A DNA stretch of 64,000 bases from Methylibium sp. (lineage in GTDB: Bacteria; Pseudomonadota; Gammaproteobacteria; Burkholderiales; Burkholderiaceae_C), in contig PNNH01000048.1 in assembly GCA_013824165.1 (NCBI GenBank), forward strand, positions 52,732 to 116,731, read 5' to 3'. Made by a program: the position numbers and the translations under genes. Position 1 is the first letter of the stretch. Every line of letters begins with the position of its first letter. Shown here piece by piece: positions 35,523 through 45,113 of this stretch. The notes under the pieces were generated by a model. That model was not told where the DNA came from. It did no database searches and was given only the letters and a program-made list of their open reading frames with translations.

Positions 35523-37211
35523 TCAGGCGGCAGCCACCGAGGCCTGCGCCTGATAGCCGCGCGGCACTGCGCCGAGCAGGCGGCGGGTGTAGTCCTGCTT
35601 GGGCGCGGCCAGCAGGCTCTGCGTCTCGGCCTGCTCGACCACGTCGCCGTTCTGCATCACCAGCACCTCGTCCGAGATGAACTTCACCACCGCCAGGTCG
35701 TGGCTGATGAAGATGTAGGACAGGCCGAACTCGTCCTGCAGATCCTTCAGCAGGTTCAGCACCTGGGCCTGCACCGAGACGTCCAGCGCCGACACCGCTT
35801 CGTCCAGCACCAGCACCTCGGGGTTGAGCGTCAGGCAGCGCGCGATCGCGATGCGCTGGCGCTGGCCGCCGGAGAACTCGTGCGGATACTTGTTCAGCAC
35901 CGAGTCATCCAGACCCACCTTGACCAGAAGGGCACTGGCACGCGCCATGCGATCCGCCGTGTCCTTGCCGATGCCGTGGATCTCCATCGGCTCGACCAGG
36001 GTCTGGCCGATCGTGAAACGCGGGTTCAACGAGGCATACGGGTTCTGGAACACCACCTGGATGCGGCGGCGCATCTTCTGCCAGTCATTGCCGCTCATCT
36101 TGAGCAGGTCCTGGCCCTCGAACAGCACCTCGCCACCGCTGGGCTCGTGCAGGCGCAGCAGCGTCAGGCCCATCGTCGTCTTGCCCGAACCGGACTCGCC
36201 CACCACGCCCAGCGTGTAGCCCTTGCGCAGCTTGAAGTTCACGTCCTTGACGGCCTTGAACTCCTTCTTGCCGAACAGGCCTTCCTTGAAGAAGAAGCTC
36301 TTCTTCAAGCCGCGCGCTTCCAGGATCACCGGAGCGTTAGGGTCCTTGGCCTTGGCCTCGTTGCTGGCCGCACGGCCGGCAATGTGATCGTCGATCACCA
36401 TCAGGCGCGCCGGGTTCTCGGTCAGCGAGGGCCGGCAGGCCAGCAGAGCCTTGGTATAGCCATCCTTGGGCGCGTTGAAGATCTCGGCCACCGGCGCCTT
36501 CTCGCGGATCTCGCCGTGGCGCATCACCACCACATGGTCGGAGATCTCGCCCACCACGCCCAGATCGTGCGAGATGAACAGCAGGCTCATCTTGTGCGAT
36601 TCCTTGAGCTTGGCCATCAGCTCCATCACCTGGCGCTGAATGGTCACGTCCAGCGCCGTGGTCGGCTCATCGGCGATCAGCAGCTTGGGCTTGCAGGCCA
36701 GCGCGATGGCGATCATTACGCGCTGCTGCTGGCCGCCCGACATCTCGTGCGGATAGGCCTTCAGACGGCGCTTGGGCTCGGGGATACCCACTTCATTGAG
36801 CAACTCCTCGGCGCGCACCAGCGCCTGCTTGCGGCTCATGCCCATGTGCTTGATCAGCGGCTCCATGATCTGGTCGGCCACGGTGAACACCGGGTTCAGC
36901 GAGGTCATCGGATCCTGGAACACGCAGGCGATCTCGCGGCCGCGGATGCCTTGCAACTCCGGCAGCGACGTCTGCAGCAGGTCACGGCCCTGGAACAGGA
37001 TCTTGCCCTGGCGCTCGGCGTTGTCCGGCAGCAGGTTCAGGATGGACATCGCGGTGACGCTCTTGCCCGAACCCGACTCGCCCACCAGGGCGACCGTGCT
37101 GTTCTCGGGGATGTCGAAACTGACACCCTTGACGGCCAGTGCGCGCTGCATCTGACCGTCCACCTTGCCCATGCGGAAGGCGACCTTCAGGTCTTGAATA
37201 CTCAAAAGCAT
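35523..37211 (-). CDS. Fused two-domain peptide ABC transporter ATPase (YejF/DppDF-like)
   Basis: A 562-residue protein with two complete ABC ATPase domains: Walker A GESGSGKS (44-51) and again GESGSGKTT near residue 345, with signatures MSGGQQQR and FSGGQRQR, Walker [13 protein letters not shown] and [12 protein letters not shown]. Both halves carry the oligopeptide/dipeptide C-terminal region. Fusion of the two ATPases is typical of YejF. It powers import through the two permeases encoded immediately upstream (4-bp gap). ATG 37211 has GGAG seven bases upstream, inside the end of the permease gene. The second Walker B has Glu-Ala instead of Glu-Pro, which is common in this family. Confidence 0.95.
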   Translation of the reverse strand: MLLSIQDLKVAFRMGKVDGQMQRALAVKGVSFDIPENSTVALVGESGSGKSVTAMSILNLLPDNAERQGKILFQGRDLLQTSLPELQGIRGREIACVFQDPMTSLNPVFTVADQIMEPLIKHMGMSRKQALVRAEELLNEVGIPEPKRRLKAYPHEMSGGQQQRVMIAIALACKPKLLIADEPTTALDVTIQRQVMELMAKLKESHKMSLLFISHDLGVVGEISDHVVVMRHGEIREKAPVAEIFNAPKDGYTKALLACRPSLTENPARLMVIDDHIAGRAASNEAKAKDPNAPVILEARGLKKSFFFKEGLFGKKEFKAVKDVNFKLRKGYTLGVVGESGSGKTTMGLTLLRLHEPSGGEVLFEGQDLLKMSGNDWQKMRRRIQVVFQNPYASLNPRFTIGQTLVEPMEIHGIGKDTADRMARASALLVKVGLDDSVLNKYPHEFSGGQRQRIAIARCLTLNPEVLVLDEAVSALDVSVQAQVLNLLKDLQDEFGLSYIFISHDLAVVKFISDEVLVMQNGDVVEQAETQSLLAAPKQDYTRRLLGAVPRGYQAQASVAAA

Positions 37212-37215
37212 GTCT

Positions 37216-38271
37216 TTACTCCAGGCCGCGCAGCTTCGGGTCCAGCGCATCGCGCAGCGCGTCGGTGAACAGCGCGAAGGCCGTCACGAACACTGCCATG
37301 AAGGCGGTCACGGCAGCCAGCTGCCACCAATAGCCCAGGATCAGCTCGCTCTGGCTCTCGGCCAGCATCGTGCCCCAGGAGACCTGGTCCACGCCGACGC
37401 CCAGACCCAGATAGGACAGGATCACTTCGCTCTTGATGAAGCTCACCACATGCAGCGACAGCTGCACCAGCGCCACGTGCGAGACGTTGGGCAGGATGTG
37501 CTTGAACATGCGCGAGAACTTCGAGGCACCGATGGCCTCGGCCGAACGCACGTAGTCGCGCACCGAGTGCTTCATGAACTCGGCCCGGATCAGGCGGTAG
37601 ATGCCCGGCCAACCGGCCAGTCCCAGGATCAGCACCACCGAGGTCACACCCTTGCCGAAGATCACCGCGAAGGCAAAGATCAGCAGGATGCCGGGGATGG
37701 CGGTGAAGACGTTGTACAGCCACTCCAGGAAGTCGCCGATCTTGCCGCCAAAGAAGCCCGACAGGGCGCCCAGTACGGTGCCGATCAGCGTCGCCACGAT
37801 AGCCGCCAGCACGCCCACCGTGATCGAGACCTCGGCGCCCTTGAGCACCTTGGCCAACACGTCGCGGCCCAGACGGTCGCCGCCGGCCGGCAGGGTCTCG
37901 GCCTTGACTGTGTCCACGGTCTTGAACTGCTTGGCGCGCTCTTCCCATTCCTGGTACTTGGGCGCCAGCGGGTCGATATCGCTCAGGTCGACGTTGGGGC
38001 CCTTGGGCTGCTCGACCGTGCCAATGGCCTCGGCGGGGGCCGGTCCCATGAAGGTGGGCGGCGCATTGGGAACGCCCACTTCCTTCTGCCAGTCGGCCGC
38101 AATCAGGCCGCTGCCCGACAAGGTCACCAGCACCAGGAAGAAGGCCACGATGGCCATGCAGACCATGCCCACCTTGTCGGCGCGCAGGCGGCGCCAGGAG
38201 GCGGCCCACACGCCTTCAGAGCGCTGCGCCGGCTTGGCCGCAGCGGAGTTGTTGGAGAGAACCGCGCTCAT
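37216..38271 (-). CDS. Peptide ABC transporter permease, OppC/YejE-like
   Basis: A 351-residue inner-membrane permease. It has one N-terminal helix (VCMAIVAFFLVLVTLSG), a periplasmic insertion of about 80 residues (70-135), then five helices of the BPD_transp_1 fold with the EAA loop VRSAEAIGASKFSRMFKHILPN. The long insertion and the N-terminal OppC-like segment match YejE more than DppC. Its ATG overlaps the stop of the upstream permease gene by four bases. It pairs with that permease to form the channel for the fused ATPase downstream. Confidence 0.94.
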   Translation of the reverse strand: MSAVLSNNSAAAKPAQRSEGVWAASWRRLRADKVGMVCMAIVAFFLVLVTLSGSGLIAADWQKEVGVPNAPPTFMGPAPAEAIGTVEQPKGPNVDLSDIDPLAPKYQEWEERAKQFKTVDTVKAETLPAGGDRLGRDVLAKVLKGAEVSITVGVLAAIVATLIGTVLGALSGFFGGKIGDFLEWLYNVFTAIPGILLIFAFAVIFGKGVTSVVLILGLAGWPGIYRLIRAEFMKHSVRDYVRSAEAIGASKFSRMFKHILPNVSHVALVQLSLHVVSFIKSEVILSYLGLGVGVDQVSWGTMLAESQSELILGYWWQLAAVTAFMAVFVTAFALFTDALRDALDPKLRGLE

Positions 38272-39206
38272 TTCAGCACCACCCGTGGGTCGACCAGCTT
38301 GTACAGCAGGTCCGTCAGCAGATTGACCACCATGGTCAGGAAGGCGATGTAGATCGCGAAAGCCTGGATGACCGGGTAGTCGCTGCGGTTCACGGCCAGC
38401 AGGATCTCGCGACCCAGGCCAGGAATCGAGAAGAACACTTCCAGCAGGAAGGAGCCGACGAACACGCCGGGCAGGGCCACGGCCACGTTGGTCAGGATCG
38501 GGATCATCGCGTTGCGCAGCACATGCTTGAGCAGGATGGTGCGCTCGGTCAGGCCCTTGGCACGTGCGGTGCGCACGTAGTCATGGCCGATCTCGTCCAG
38601 GAAGAAGGTGCGGTACAGGCGCGTGTAGGGCGCCAGCGCCACCGCCACCGCCACGAAGATCGGCAGCGGCGCGTAGGTGGTCAGATTGGTCCAGACGCTG
38701 TCGGTCCAGCCCTGCACCGGGAACCAGCCCAGGCGGAAGGCGAAGTAGTACTGGAACACGATCACGTAGACCAGCAGCGAGATCGACACCGCCACCGTCG
38801 TCACCACCATCACCGTTCGGTCGGTCAGGCTGCCACGCACATAGGCCACGGCCAGGGCGAAGGGGATGGCCAGCATCACTTCCAGCACCAGGATGGGCAG
38901 CATCACCGTCAGCGTCGCCGGCAGGCGGGTCGCGAACAGATTGGCCACCGATTCATTGGTGGCCCAGCTCTTACCCCAGTCGAAGGTGACGATCTGCTTG
39001 ACGAAGATCCAGAGCTGTTCCCAGACCGGCTTGTTCAGGCCCAGTTGCTCGCGGATGGCGTCGATCTGTTCCGGGCTGGCGTTCAGGCCGCCAAGGATTT
39101 CGGCCGGATCGCCGCCAAAATATTTGAAGAGGAAGAACACCAGCAGCACGACACCCAACAGTGTGGGAATCATTTGCCACAAGCGCCTTATGAGGTATGC
39201 CGCCAT
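38268..39206 (-). CDS. Peptide ABC transporter permease, OppB/YejB-like
   Basis: A 312-residue permease with six helices. The N-terminal segment MAAYLIRRLWQMIPTLLGVVLLVFFLF is the usual OppB/DppB start, and the EAA loop reads VRTARAKGLTERTILLKHVLRNAMIPI. It is first of the three-gene permease-permease-ATPase operon. ATG 39206 is chosen because the family motif begins there; GAG lies about ten bases upstream. A 383-bp divergent region separates it from four solute-binding protein genes, which presumably supply this transporter. Confidence 0.94.
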   Translation of the reverse strand: MAAYLIRRLWQMIPTLLGVVLLVFFLFKYFGGDPAEILGGLNASPEQIDAIREQLGLNKPVWEQLWIFVKQIVTFDWGKSWATNESVANLFATRLPATLTVMLPILVLEVMLAIPFALAVAYVRGSLTDRTVMVVTTVAVSISLLVYVIVFQYYFAFRLGWFPVQGWTDSVWTNLTTYAPLPIFVAVAVALAPYTRLYRTFFLDEIGHDYVRTARAKGLTERTILLKHVLRNAMIPILTNVAVALPGVFVGSFLLEVFFSIPGLGREILLAVNRSDYPVIQAFAIYIAFLTMVVNLLTDLLYKLVDPRVVLK

Positions 39207-39589
39207 CGCTGTCGGATCTCCATGCCAAGCGTCTTGAGTAGACAAAAGCGAGACCCCGCCCACTTGTGGTGAGGGGGGTCTCCGTATTGAAAGCAGGCGC
39301 GAGTCTAATGGACAGAAGGCCGGTATTCACCCGCATTTGCCCTTGATCCAGGCCGGGAACCCCGGCAAATACGGGGGCTGGCGGCGGATTCGGTCCGTTC
39401 TGCGCCACAATGCGCGACCCGTCGGGGCCGACCTGGCTAGGGGTTGGCGTGCATGGATTCAGGCGCGGTGCAGCACTAGACTGCGCGCTCCAAACGAGTC
39501 GCCGCCGACCCCGGCGTGCCCCGGAAAAATCATGGTGCTGCGCCCACGAGGCCGGCAGCCCCCTGTCAAAAGCAAGGATTCTGATCGTG
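39207..39589. promoter_or_regulatory. Divergent control region of the peptide transporter and its binding proteins, with a leader hairpin
   Basis: No gene is evident in these 383 bp. At 39250-39282 an inverted repeat (GAGACCCC / GGGGTCTC, 17-base loop with a small inner stem CAC/GTG) lies 44 bp before the permease start and is followed on the minus strand by GCTTTTGTC. It could be a leader terminator or attenuator. The rest should contain both promoters; I could not identify an operator. Confidence 0.5.
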
Positions 39590-41416
39590 ATGCGAGCTGG
39601 CTTCGCACGTGCGGCAACTGCCGCACTGCTCATTGGTTGTTCTCTCTCGGCCCACGCCCAGCCGGCCACGTCAGCCCCAGCCGACGCCAAGGTGCTGCGC
39701 TACTCATTCCGGGTTGCCGAAACCGGTTTCGACCCTGCGCAGATCAGCGACCGCTACTCCAAGACCATCGCCGCCGGCATCTTCGAAGCGCCGCTCGAAT
39801 TCGCCTACTTGGCACGCCCCTATCAGATGCGTCCGTCCACCGCGGCGGCCATGCCCGAGGTCTCGGCCGACTTCAAGACGCTGACCTTCAAGATCAAGCC
39901 CGGCATCTACTTCGCGGACGATCCGGCCTTCGGCGGCAAGAAGCGCGAGCTGACCGCGGCCGACTACATCTACTCGATCAAGCGCCACTACGACCCCAAG
40001 CTCAACAGCCGCAATCTCTATCTGCTGGAGAACGTGCAGATCCTGGGTCTGTCGGAGCTGCGCAAGGAGTTGATGGCCGCCAAGAAGCCTTTCAACTACG
40101 ACCGCGAGGTCGAGGGCCTGAAGCTGCTGGACCGCTACACCTTCCAGGTGCGCCTGGGTGTGGGTGACCCTCGCTTCATCAACCAGTTCGCCGATTCGGC
40201 CTTCCTGGGCGCACTGGCGCGCGAGGTGGTCGAGTACTACGGCGACAAGATCATGGACCATCCGGTAGGCACCGGCCCCTACCGCCTGACCGAATGGCGC
40301 CGCAGCTCACGCATCGTGTTGGAGCGCAACCCCGCCTACCGCGAAGAGCTCTACAACGAGCAGCCTCCGGCCAATGCCGACCCGGTGCTGAAGGCCCAGG
40401 CCGCCAAGCTGCAAGGCCGGCGCCTGCCTCTGACCGACCGCGTCGAGATCGCGATCATTGAAGAAAACCAGCCGCGCTGGTTGAGCTTCCTGAATGCCGA
40501 AGCCGACGTGATGGAGGAGGTGCCGGCCGAGTACGTCAGCATCGCCACCCCTCACGGCAAGCTGGCTCCCAGCCTGGCGAAGAAGGGCATGCGCTCGGTG
40601 CGCTTCCCCTATCCGGAAGTGGCCTTCAGCTACTTCAATATGGAAGACCCGGTGGTGGGCGGCTACACGCCCGACAAGGTGGCGTTGCGCCGCGCCATCT
40701 CGCTGGCCGTGGACATCGACAAGGAAATCCGCCTGCCGCGCCGCGGCCAGGCCATGGCCGCACAAGGCCCGTTCGCACCCGGCACCTTCGGCCACCGCCC
40801 GGACTTCAAGTCGGAGATGAGCGAGTACAACCTGCCCAAGGCCAAGGCCCTGCTGGACCTGTACGGCTATGTGGACAAGGACGGCGACGGCTGGCGTGAT
40901 CTGCCCGACGGCAGTCCGCTGGTGCTGAACTACGCCACCCAGCCCGACAGCCAGAGCCGCCAGCTGGTCGAGCAATGGCAAAAGAACATGGACGCGCTGA
41001 AGGTGCGCATCGAGTTCAAGACCGCCAAGTGGCCCGAGAACCTCAAGAGCGCCAATGCCGGCAAGCTGCAGATGTGGGGCGTCAGCTGGGTGGCCACCGC
41101 GCCGGACGGCGACACCTTCCTGGCGCTGGGTGACGGCCGCGCCAAGGGCCAGGCCAACAAGTCGCGTTTCGACCTGCCGGCCTACAACGCGCTGTACCAG
41201 AAGCAGAAGCTGCTGCCCAACGGCCCCGAGCGTCAGGCAGCGATGGAAGAGGCCGGCAAGCTGATGGTGGCCTATATGCCCTACAAGATCTCGGTGCACC
41301 GCCTGTTCACCGACCTGGCCCAGCCCTGGGTGATCGGCTACGACCGCAACATCTTCCTGCGCGACTTCTGGCAGTACGTTGACGTGGACAACACGCTCAA
41401 GCCCAAGTCGAACTGA
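39590..41416 (+). CDS. Family-5 extracellular solute-binding protein (peptide ABC), paralogue 1
   Basis: A 608-residue periplasmic binding protein of the SBP_bac_5 (OppA/YejA-like) family. It has a signal peptide (to about residue 24, SAHAQ), then the mature start VLRYSFRVAETGFDPAQISD and conserved blocks IKPGIYFADDPAFGGKKREL, HPVGTGPYRLTEWRRSS, FNMEDPVVGGYTPDKVALRRAI and YGYVDKDGDGWRDLPDGSPL. ATG 39590 follows AAGGA by 12 bases; GTG 39587 is equally possible. It is the first of four tandem homologues on this strand, 47 bp before the second. The ligand is presumably a peptide, but this is unproven. Confidence 0.94.
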   Translation: MRAGFARAATAALLIGCSLSAHAQPATSAPADAKVLRYSFRVAETGFDPAQISDRYSKTIAAGIFEAPLEFAYLARPYQMRPSTAAAMPEVSADFKTLTFKIKPGIYFADDPAFGGKKRELTAADYIYSIKRHYDPKLNSRNLYLLENVQILGLSELRKELMAAKKPFNYDREVEGLKLLDRYTFQVRLGVGDPRFINQFADSAFLGALAREVVEYYGDKIMDHPVGTGPYRLTEWRRSSRIVLERNPAYREELYNEQPPANADPVLKAQAAKLQGRRLPLTDRVEIAIIEENQPRWLSFLNAEADVMEEVPAEYVSIATPHGKLAPSLAKKGMRSVRFPYPEVAFSYFNMEDPVVGGYTPDKVALRRAISLAVDIDKEIRLPRRGQAMAAQGPFAPGTFGHRPDFKSEMSEYNLPKAKALLDLYGYVDKDGDGWRDLPDGSPLVLNYATQPDSQSRQLVEQWQKNMDALKVRIEFKTAKWPENLKSANAGKLQMWGVSWVATAPDGDTFLALGDGRAKGQANKSRFDLPAYNALYQKQKLLPNGPERQAAMEEAGKLMVAYMPYKISVHRLFTDLAQPWVIGYDRNIFLRDFWQYVDVDNTLKPKSN

Positions 41417-41463
41417 GTCGGCACGAGCTGCAGACTCTTACTCCCTGCTGAAAGCGCCCTGCC

Positions 41464-43284
41464 ATGCTGAGTTCCACCCTGCGACGCCTGGCCGGCGCAA
41501 CCCTGCTGGCCTGCTGCAGCGCCATCACCACGGCGGCGCACGCCGAAACGGCCCAGCCGCCAAAAGTGCTGAAGTACGCCTTCCTGGTGGCCGAGACCGG
41601 CTTCGACCCCTCGCAGCTCTCGGACCTGTACTCGCGCACGATCACCGCGCACATCTTCGAGACGCTGTACCACTACGACCACCTGGCGCGGCCGGTCAAG
41701 CTCAAGCCGCTGACCGCGGTGGACATGCCCGAGGTCAGCGCCGACTTCAAGACCTACACCATCCGCATCAAGCCCGGCATCTACTTCGCCGACGATGCGG
41801 CCTTTGGTGGCAAGAAGCGCGAGCTGGTAGCGGCCGACTATGTCTACAGCTTCAAGCGCTTCGCCGACCCGGCGCTGAAGAGTCCCGTCTGGTCCACGGT
41901 GGAAGACGCCGGCATCCTGGGCCTGAAGGCCTTGCGCCAGCAAGCGCTGGACAGCAAGAAGCCATTCAACTACGACCGCGAGATCGAAGGCCTGCGCGCG
42001 CTGGACCGCTACACGCTGCAGATCCGCACCGAGCAGGGCCGCCCGCATCTGCTGCAATCGCTGCTGGCCGGCTCCGACCTCTATGGCGCGGTGGCGCGCG
42101 AGGTGGTCGAGCATTACGGCGACAAGATCATGGCGCACCCGGTCGGCACCGGCCCCTACCTGCTGAAGAGCTGGCGCCGCAGCTCGCTGATGGTGCTGGA
42201 GAAGAACCCCAACTACCGCGAGCGCTATTACGACGCCGAGCCCGCCGCCGACGATGCCGAGGGCCAGGCATTGCTGGCACGCCTAAAGGGCCGCCGCATC
42301 CCGATGGTGGACCGCGTCGAGATCGCCGTCATCGAGGAGGCGCAGCCGCGCTGGCTGTCCTTCCTGAACGCCGAGAAGGACTTCCTGGAGCGCGTGCCGG
42401 CCGAGTTCATCAGCCAGGCAATGCCGCAGGGCAAGCTGGCCCCCAACCTGGCCAAGCGCGGCATCCAGGGCCTGCGCATCGTCGGCCCCGAGTCGACGAT
42501 GACCGTCTTCAATATGGAAGACCCGGTGGTGGGCGGCTACACGGCCGACAAGGTGGCGCTGCGCCGCGCCATCAGCCTGGCCATCGATGTGCAGCGCGAG
42601 ATCCAGCTGGTGCGCCGCGGCCAGGGCATCCCGGCGCAAAGCCCGGTGGTGCCGCACACCACCGGCTACGAAGCGCAGTTCAAGAGCCCGATGAGCGACT
42701 TCGATCCGGCGCGCGCCAAGGCGCTGCTGGACATGTATGGCTACAAGGACGTGGACGGCGACGGCTGGCGAGAACTGCCCGACGGCAGCCCGCTCACGCT
42801 GACGCGCAACACCCAGCCCGACAACGCCTCGCGCCAGCTCGACGAGATCATGCAGAAGAACCTGACGCAGATCGGTCTGCGCCTGGAATTCAAGACCGCC
42901 AAGTGGCCCGAAAACCTGAAGAGCGTGCGCGGCGGCAAGTACCAGATGTGGGGCGTGGCCTCCTCGGCCGACAAGCCTGACGCCCAGCCGGCGCTGCAGC
43001 GTCTGTACGGCCCGGCCACCGGCGGGCAGAACCTGTCGCGCTTCAAGATGCGCGAGTTCGATGCGATCTATGAGCGCATGCAGACCCTGCCTGACGGCCC
43101 CGAGCGCTTGGCCCTGATTCATGAGGCCAAGCGCATCGCCGCCGTCTACCTGCCTTACCGCAACCATGTGCACCGCCTGCTGACCGACCTGGCCCAGCCC
43201 TGGGTGATCGGCTACCGCCGCCCGCTGTTCTGGCAGGAGTGGTGGCATATGGTGGATATCGACGAGAGCAAGAAGCAACCATGA
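41464..43284 (+). CDS. Family-5 extracellular solute-binding protein, paralogue 2
   Basis: A 606-residue homologue of its neighbours with a signal peptide (to about residue 28, TAAHAE) and the same block order: LKYAFLVAETGFDPSQLSDLYSRT, IKPGIYFADDAAFGGKKREL, HPVGTGPYLLKSWRRSS, FNMEDPVVGGYTADKVALRRAI. The region EQGRPHLLQSLLAGSDLYG differs from paralogue 1 and may alter ligand specificity. Its TGA overlaps the ATG of the third paralogue, so translation is coupled. The ribosome site is weak (GAAAG). Confidence 0.93.
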   Translation: MLSSTLRRLAGATLLACCSAITTAAHAETAQPPKVLKYAFLVAETGFDPSQLSDLYSRTITAHIFETLYHYDHLARPVKLKPLTAVDMPEVSADFKTYTIRIKPGIYFADDAAFGGKKRELVAADYVYSFKRFADPALKSPVWSTVEDAGILGLKALRQQALDSKKPFNYDREIEGLRALDRYTLQIRTEQGRPHLLQSLLAGSDLYGAVAREVVEHYGDKIMAHPVGTGPYLLKSWRRSSLMVLEKNPNYRERYYDAEPAADDAEGQALLARLKGRRIPMVDRVEIAVIEEAQPRWLSFLNAEKDFLERVPAEFISQAMPQGKLAPNLAKRGIQGLRIVGPESTMTVFNMEDPVVGGYTADKVALRRAISLAIDVQREIQLVRRGQGIPAQSPVVPHTTGYEAQFKSPMSDFDPARAKALLDMYGYKDVDGDGWRELPDGSPLTLTRNTQPDNASRQLDEIMQKNLTQIGLRLEFKTAKWPENLKSVRGGKYQMWGVASSADKPDAQPALQRLYGPATGGQNLSRFKMREFDAIYERMQTLPDGPERLALIHEAKRIAAVYLPYRNHVHRLLTDLAQPWVIGYRRPLFWQEWWHMVDIDESKKQP

Positions 43285-45113
43285 GTCTGATGACGAACAA
43301 GCCCAAGCGACAGATCCTGCGCGCCGCCCTGGCCAGCCTGCTGGCCGTGCAGCTCGGTGTTGTCGCCGCACCGGCGCAGGCCGAAGACGCCAAGGTTCTG
43401 CGTTATGCCTTTGTCGCCGGCGAGACCGGCTTCGACCCGGCGCAGATCAGCGATCTGTATTCACGCATCATCACCGGCCACATCTTCGAGGGCCTGTACA
43501 AGTACGACTATCTGGCGCGCCCCTTCAAGGTCAAGCCCAATGTGGCCGCCGCGATGCCCGAGGTCAGCGATGACTTCAAGACCTGGACCGTGCGCATCAA
43601 GCCAGGCATCTACTTCGCCGACGACCCGGCCTTCGGCGGCAAGAAGCGCGAGCTGGTGGCTGAGGACTTCGTCTACTCGCTCAAGCGCTTCTTCGACCCC
43701 GCCACCAAGAGCCCGGCGTATAACTTCTTCGCAGGCATGGGCGTCATCGGCCTGGACGAGCTGCGCCAGGCGGCGCTGAAGGACAAGAAGCCATTTGACT
43801 ACAACGCCCCGGTCGAAGGCCTGCGCGCGCTGGACCGCTACACCATCCAGTACCGACTGAAAGCGCCGCGCCCGCGCCTGCTCTACACCATCACCAGCGG
43901 CGACCAGTACGGCGCCGTGGCCCGCGAGGTGATCGAGGCCTACAAGGACAAGACCATGGAGCATCCGGTGGGCACCGGACCCTTCATGCTGAAGAGCTGG
44001 CGCCGCAGCTCGCAGGTGGTGCTGGTGCGCAACCCCGGCTATCGCGAGGTGTTCTACGACGGTGAGCCGAATGCCGACGATGCCCGCGGCCAGGCCTTCG
44101 CCGCGCAGTTCAAGGGCCGCCGCCTGCCGATGATCGACCGCGTCGAGGTGTCCATCATCGAGGAGTCGCAGCCGCGCTGGCTGGCTTATCTGAACCGCGA
44201 GCTCGACCTGGTGACGGTGCCTCTTGAGTTCAGCAATATCGCCGCGCCCAAGGGCCAGCTGGCGCCGAACCTGGCCAAGCAGGGCATGCAGATGGAGCGG
44301 ATCGTCAACCCCGACCGCACCGTCTACTACTTCAATATGGAAGACCCGGTGGTGGGAGGCTACACGCCCGAAAAAGTGGCGCTGCGCCGCGCCATCGGCC
44401 TGGCCACCGACATCAACCGCGAGATCAATACCGTGCGCCGCGGCCAGGCGGTGATCGCGCAATCGGTGGTGGCACCCAGCACCTGGGGCTATGACCCCAA
44501 CTTCAAGAGCGAGAACAGCGATTTCGACCTGCCGCGCGCTAAGGCCTTGCTGGACATGTACGGCTACAAGGACGTGGACGGCGATGGCTGGCGCGACCTG
44601 CCCGACGGCAAACCCTTCTCCATCGAGTACGCCAGCCAGCCCGATGCGCTGTCGCGAAGCTTTGACGAGCTGTGGAAGAAGAACATGGACGCGATCGGCA
44701 TCAAGATCACCATCAAGGCCGGCAAATGGCCTGAGCAGCTGAAAGCCGCGCGCGCCGGCCAGCTGCCGATCTGGCTGCTGGGCTATTCGGCCAGCGATCC
44801 GGATGTGCAGGCCGGCCTGGAAATCCTCTACGGCCCGGCCTCCGGCGGCCAGAACCTGGCGCGCTTCAAGCTGGAGCGCTTCGACGAGGTCTACCGCCGC
44901 ATGGAGGCCCTGCCCGATGGCCCCGAGCGCCTGGCCCTGCTGCGCGAGGCGCAGAAGCTGACCACGGCCTACATGCCGCAAAAGTACATGGTGCACCGCA
45001 TCGTCACCGACCTGACCCAGCCCTGGCTGCAGGGCTACAAGCGCCCGCCCTTCGGCAATGTGTTCTGGCAGTACGTGGACATCGACAACGCCAAACGGCC
45101 CGTCAAGCCGTGA
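43281..45113 (+). CDS. Family-5 extracellular solute-binding protein, paralogue 3
   Basis: A 610-residue homologue. The signal peptide runs MSLMTNKPKRQILRAALASLLAVQL to a cleavage near residue 36 (APAQAE). Conserved blocks are VLRYAFVAGETGFDPAQISDLYSRI, IKPGIYFADDPAFGGKKREL, HPVGTGPFMLKSWRRSS and FNMEDPVVGGYTPEKVALRRAI. The ATG at 43281 overlaps the preceding stop (ATGA); the open frame further upstream lies inside paralogue 2. The end overlaps the start of paralogue 4 in the same manner. All three coupled genes must be made in one transcript. Confidence 0.93.
   Translation: MSLMTNKPKRQILRAALASLLAVQLGVVAAPAQAEDAKVLRYAFVAGETGFDPAQISDLYSRIITGHIFEGLYKYDYLARPFKVKPNVAAAMPEVSDDFKTWTVRIKPGIYFADDPAFGGKKRELVAEDFVYSLKRFFDPATKSPAYNFFAGMGVIGLDELRQAALKDKKPFDYNAPVEGLRALDRYTIQYRLKAPRPRLLYTITSGDQYGAVAREVIEAYKDKTMEHPVGTGPFMLKSWRRSSQVVLVRNPGYREVFYDGEPNADDARGQAFAAQFKGRRLPMIDRVEVSIIEESQPRWLAYLNRELDLVTVPLEFSNIAAPKGQLAPNLAKQGMQMERIVNPDRTVYYFNMEDPVVGGYTPEKVALRRAIGLATDINREINTVRRGQAVIAQSVVAPSTWGYDPNFKSENSDFDLPRAKALLDMYGYKDVDGDGWRDLPDGKPFSIEYASQPDALSRSFDELWKKNMDAIGIKITIKAGKWPEQLKAARAGQLPIWLLGYSASDPDVQAGLEILYGPASGGQNLARFKLERFDEVYRRMEALPDGPERLALLREAQKLTTAYMPQKYMVHRIVTDLTQPWLQGYKRPPFGNVFWQYVDIDNAKRPVKP

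Noticed and set aside
35523..37211. Frameshift or fusion artefact because two ABC ATPases are in one frame
   Set aside because: Fused two-domain ATPases are normal in the YejF-type family, and both halves have complete motifs.
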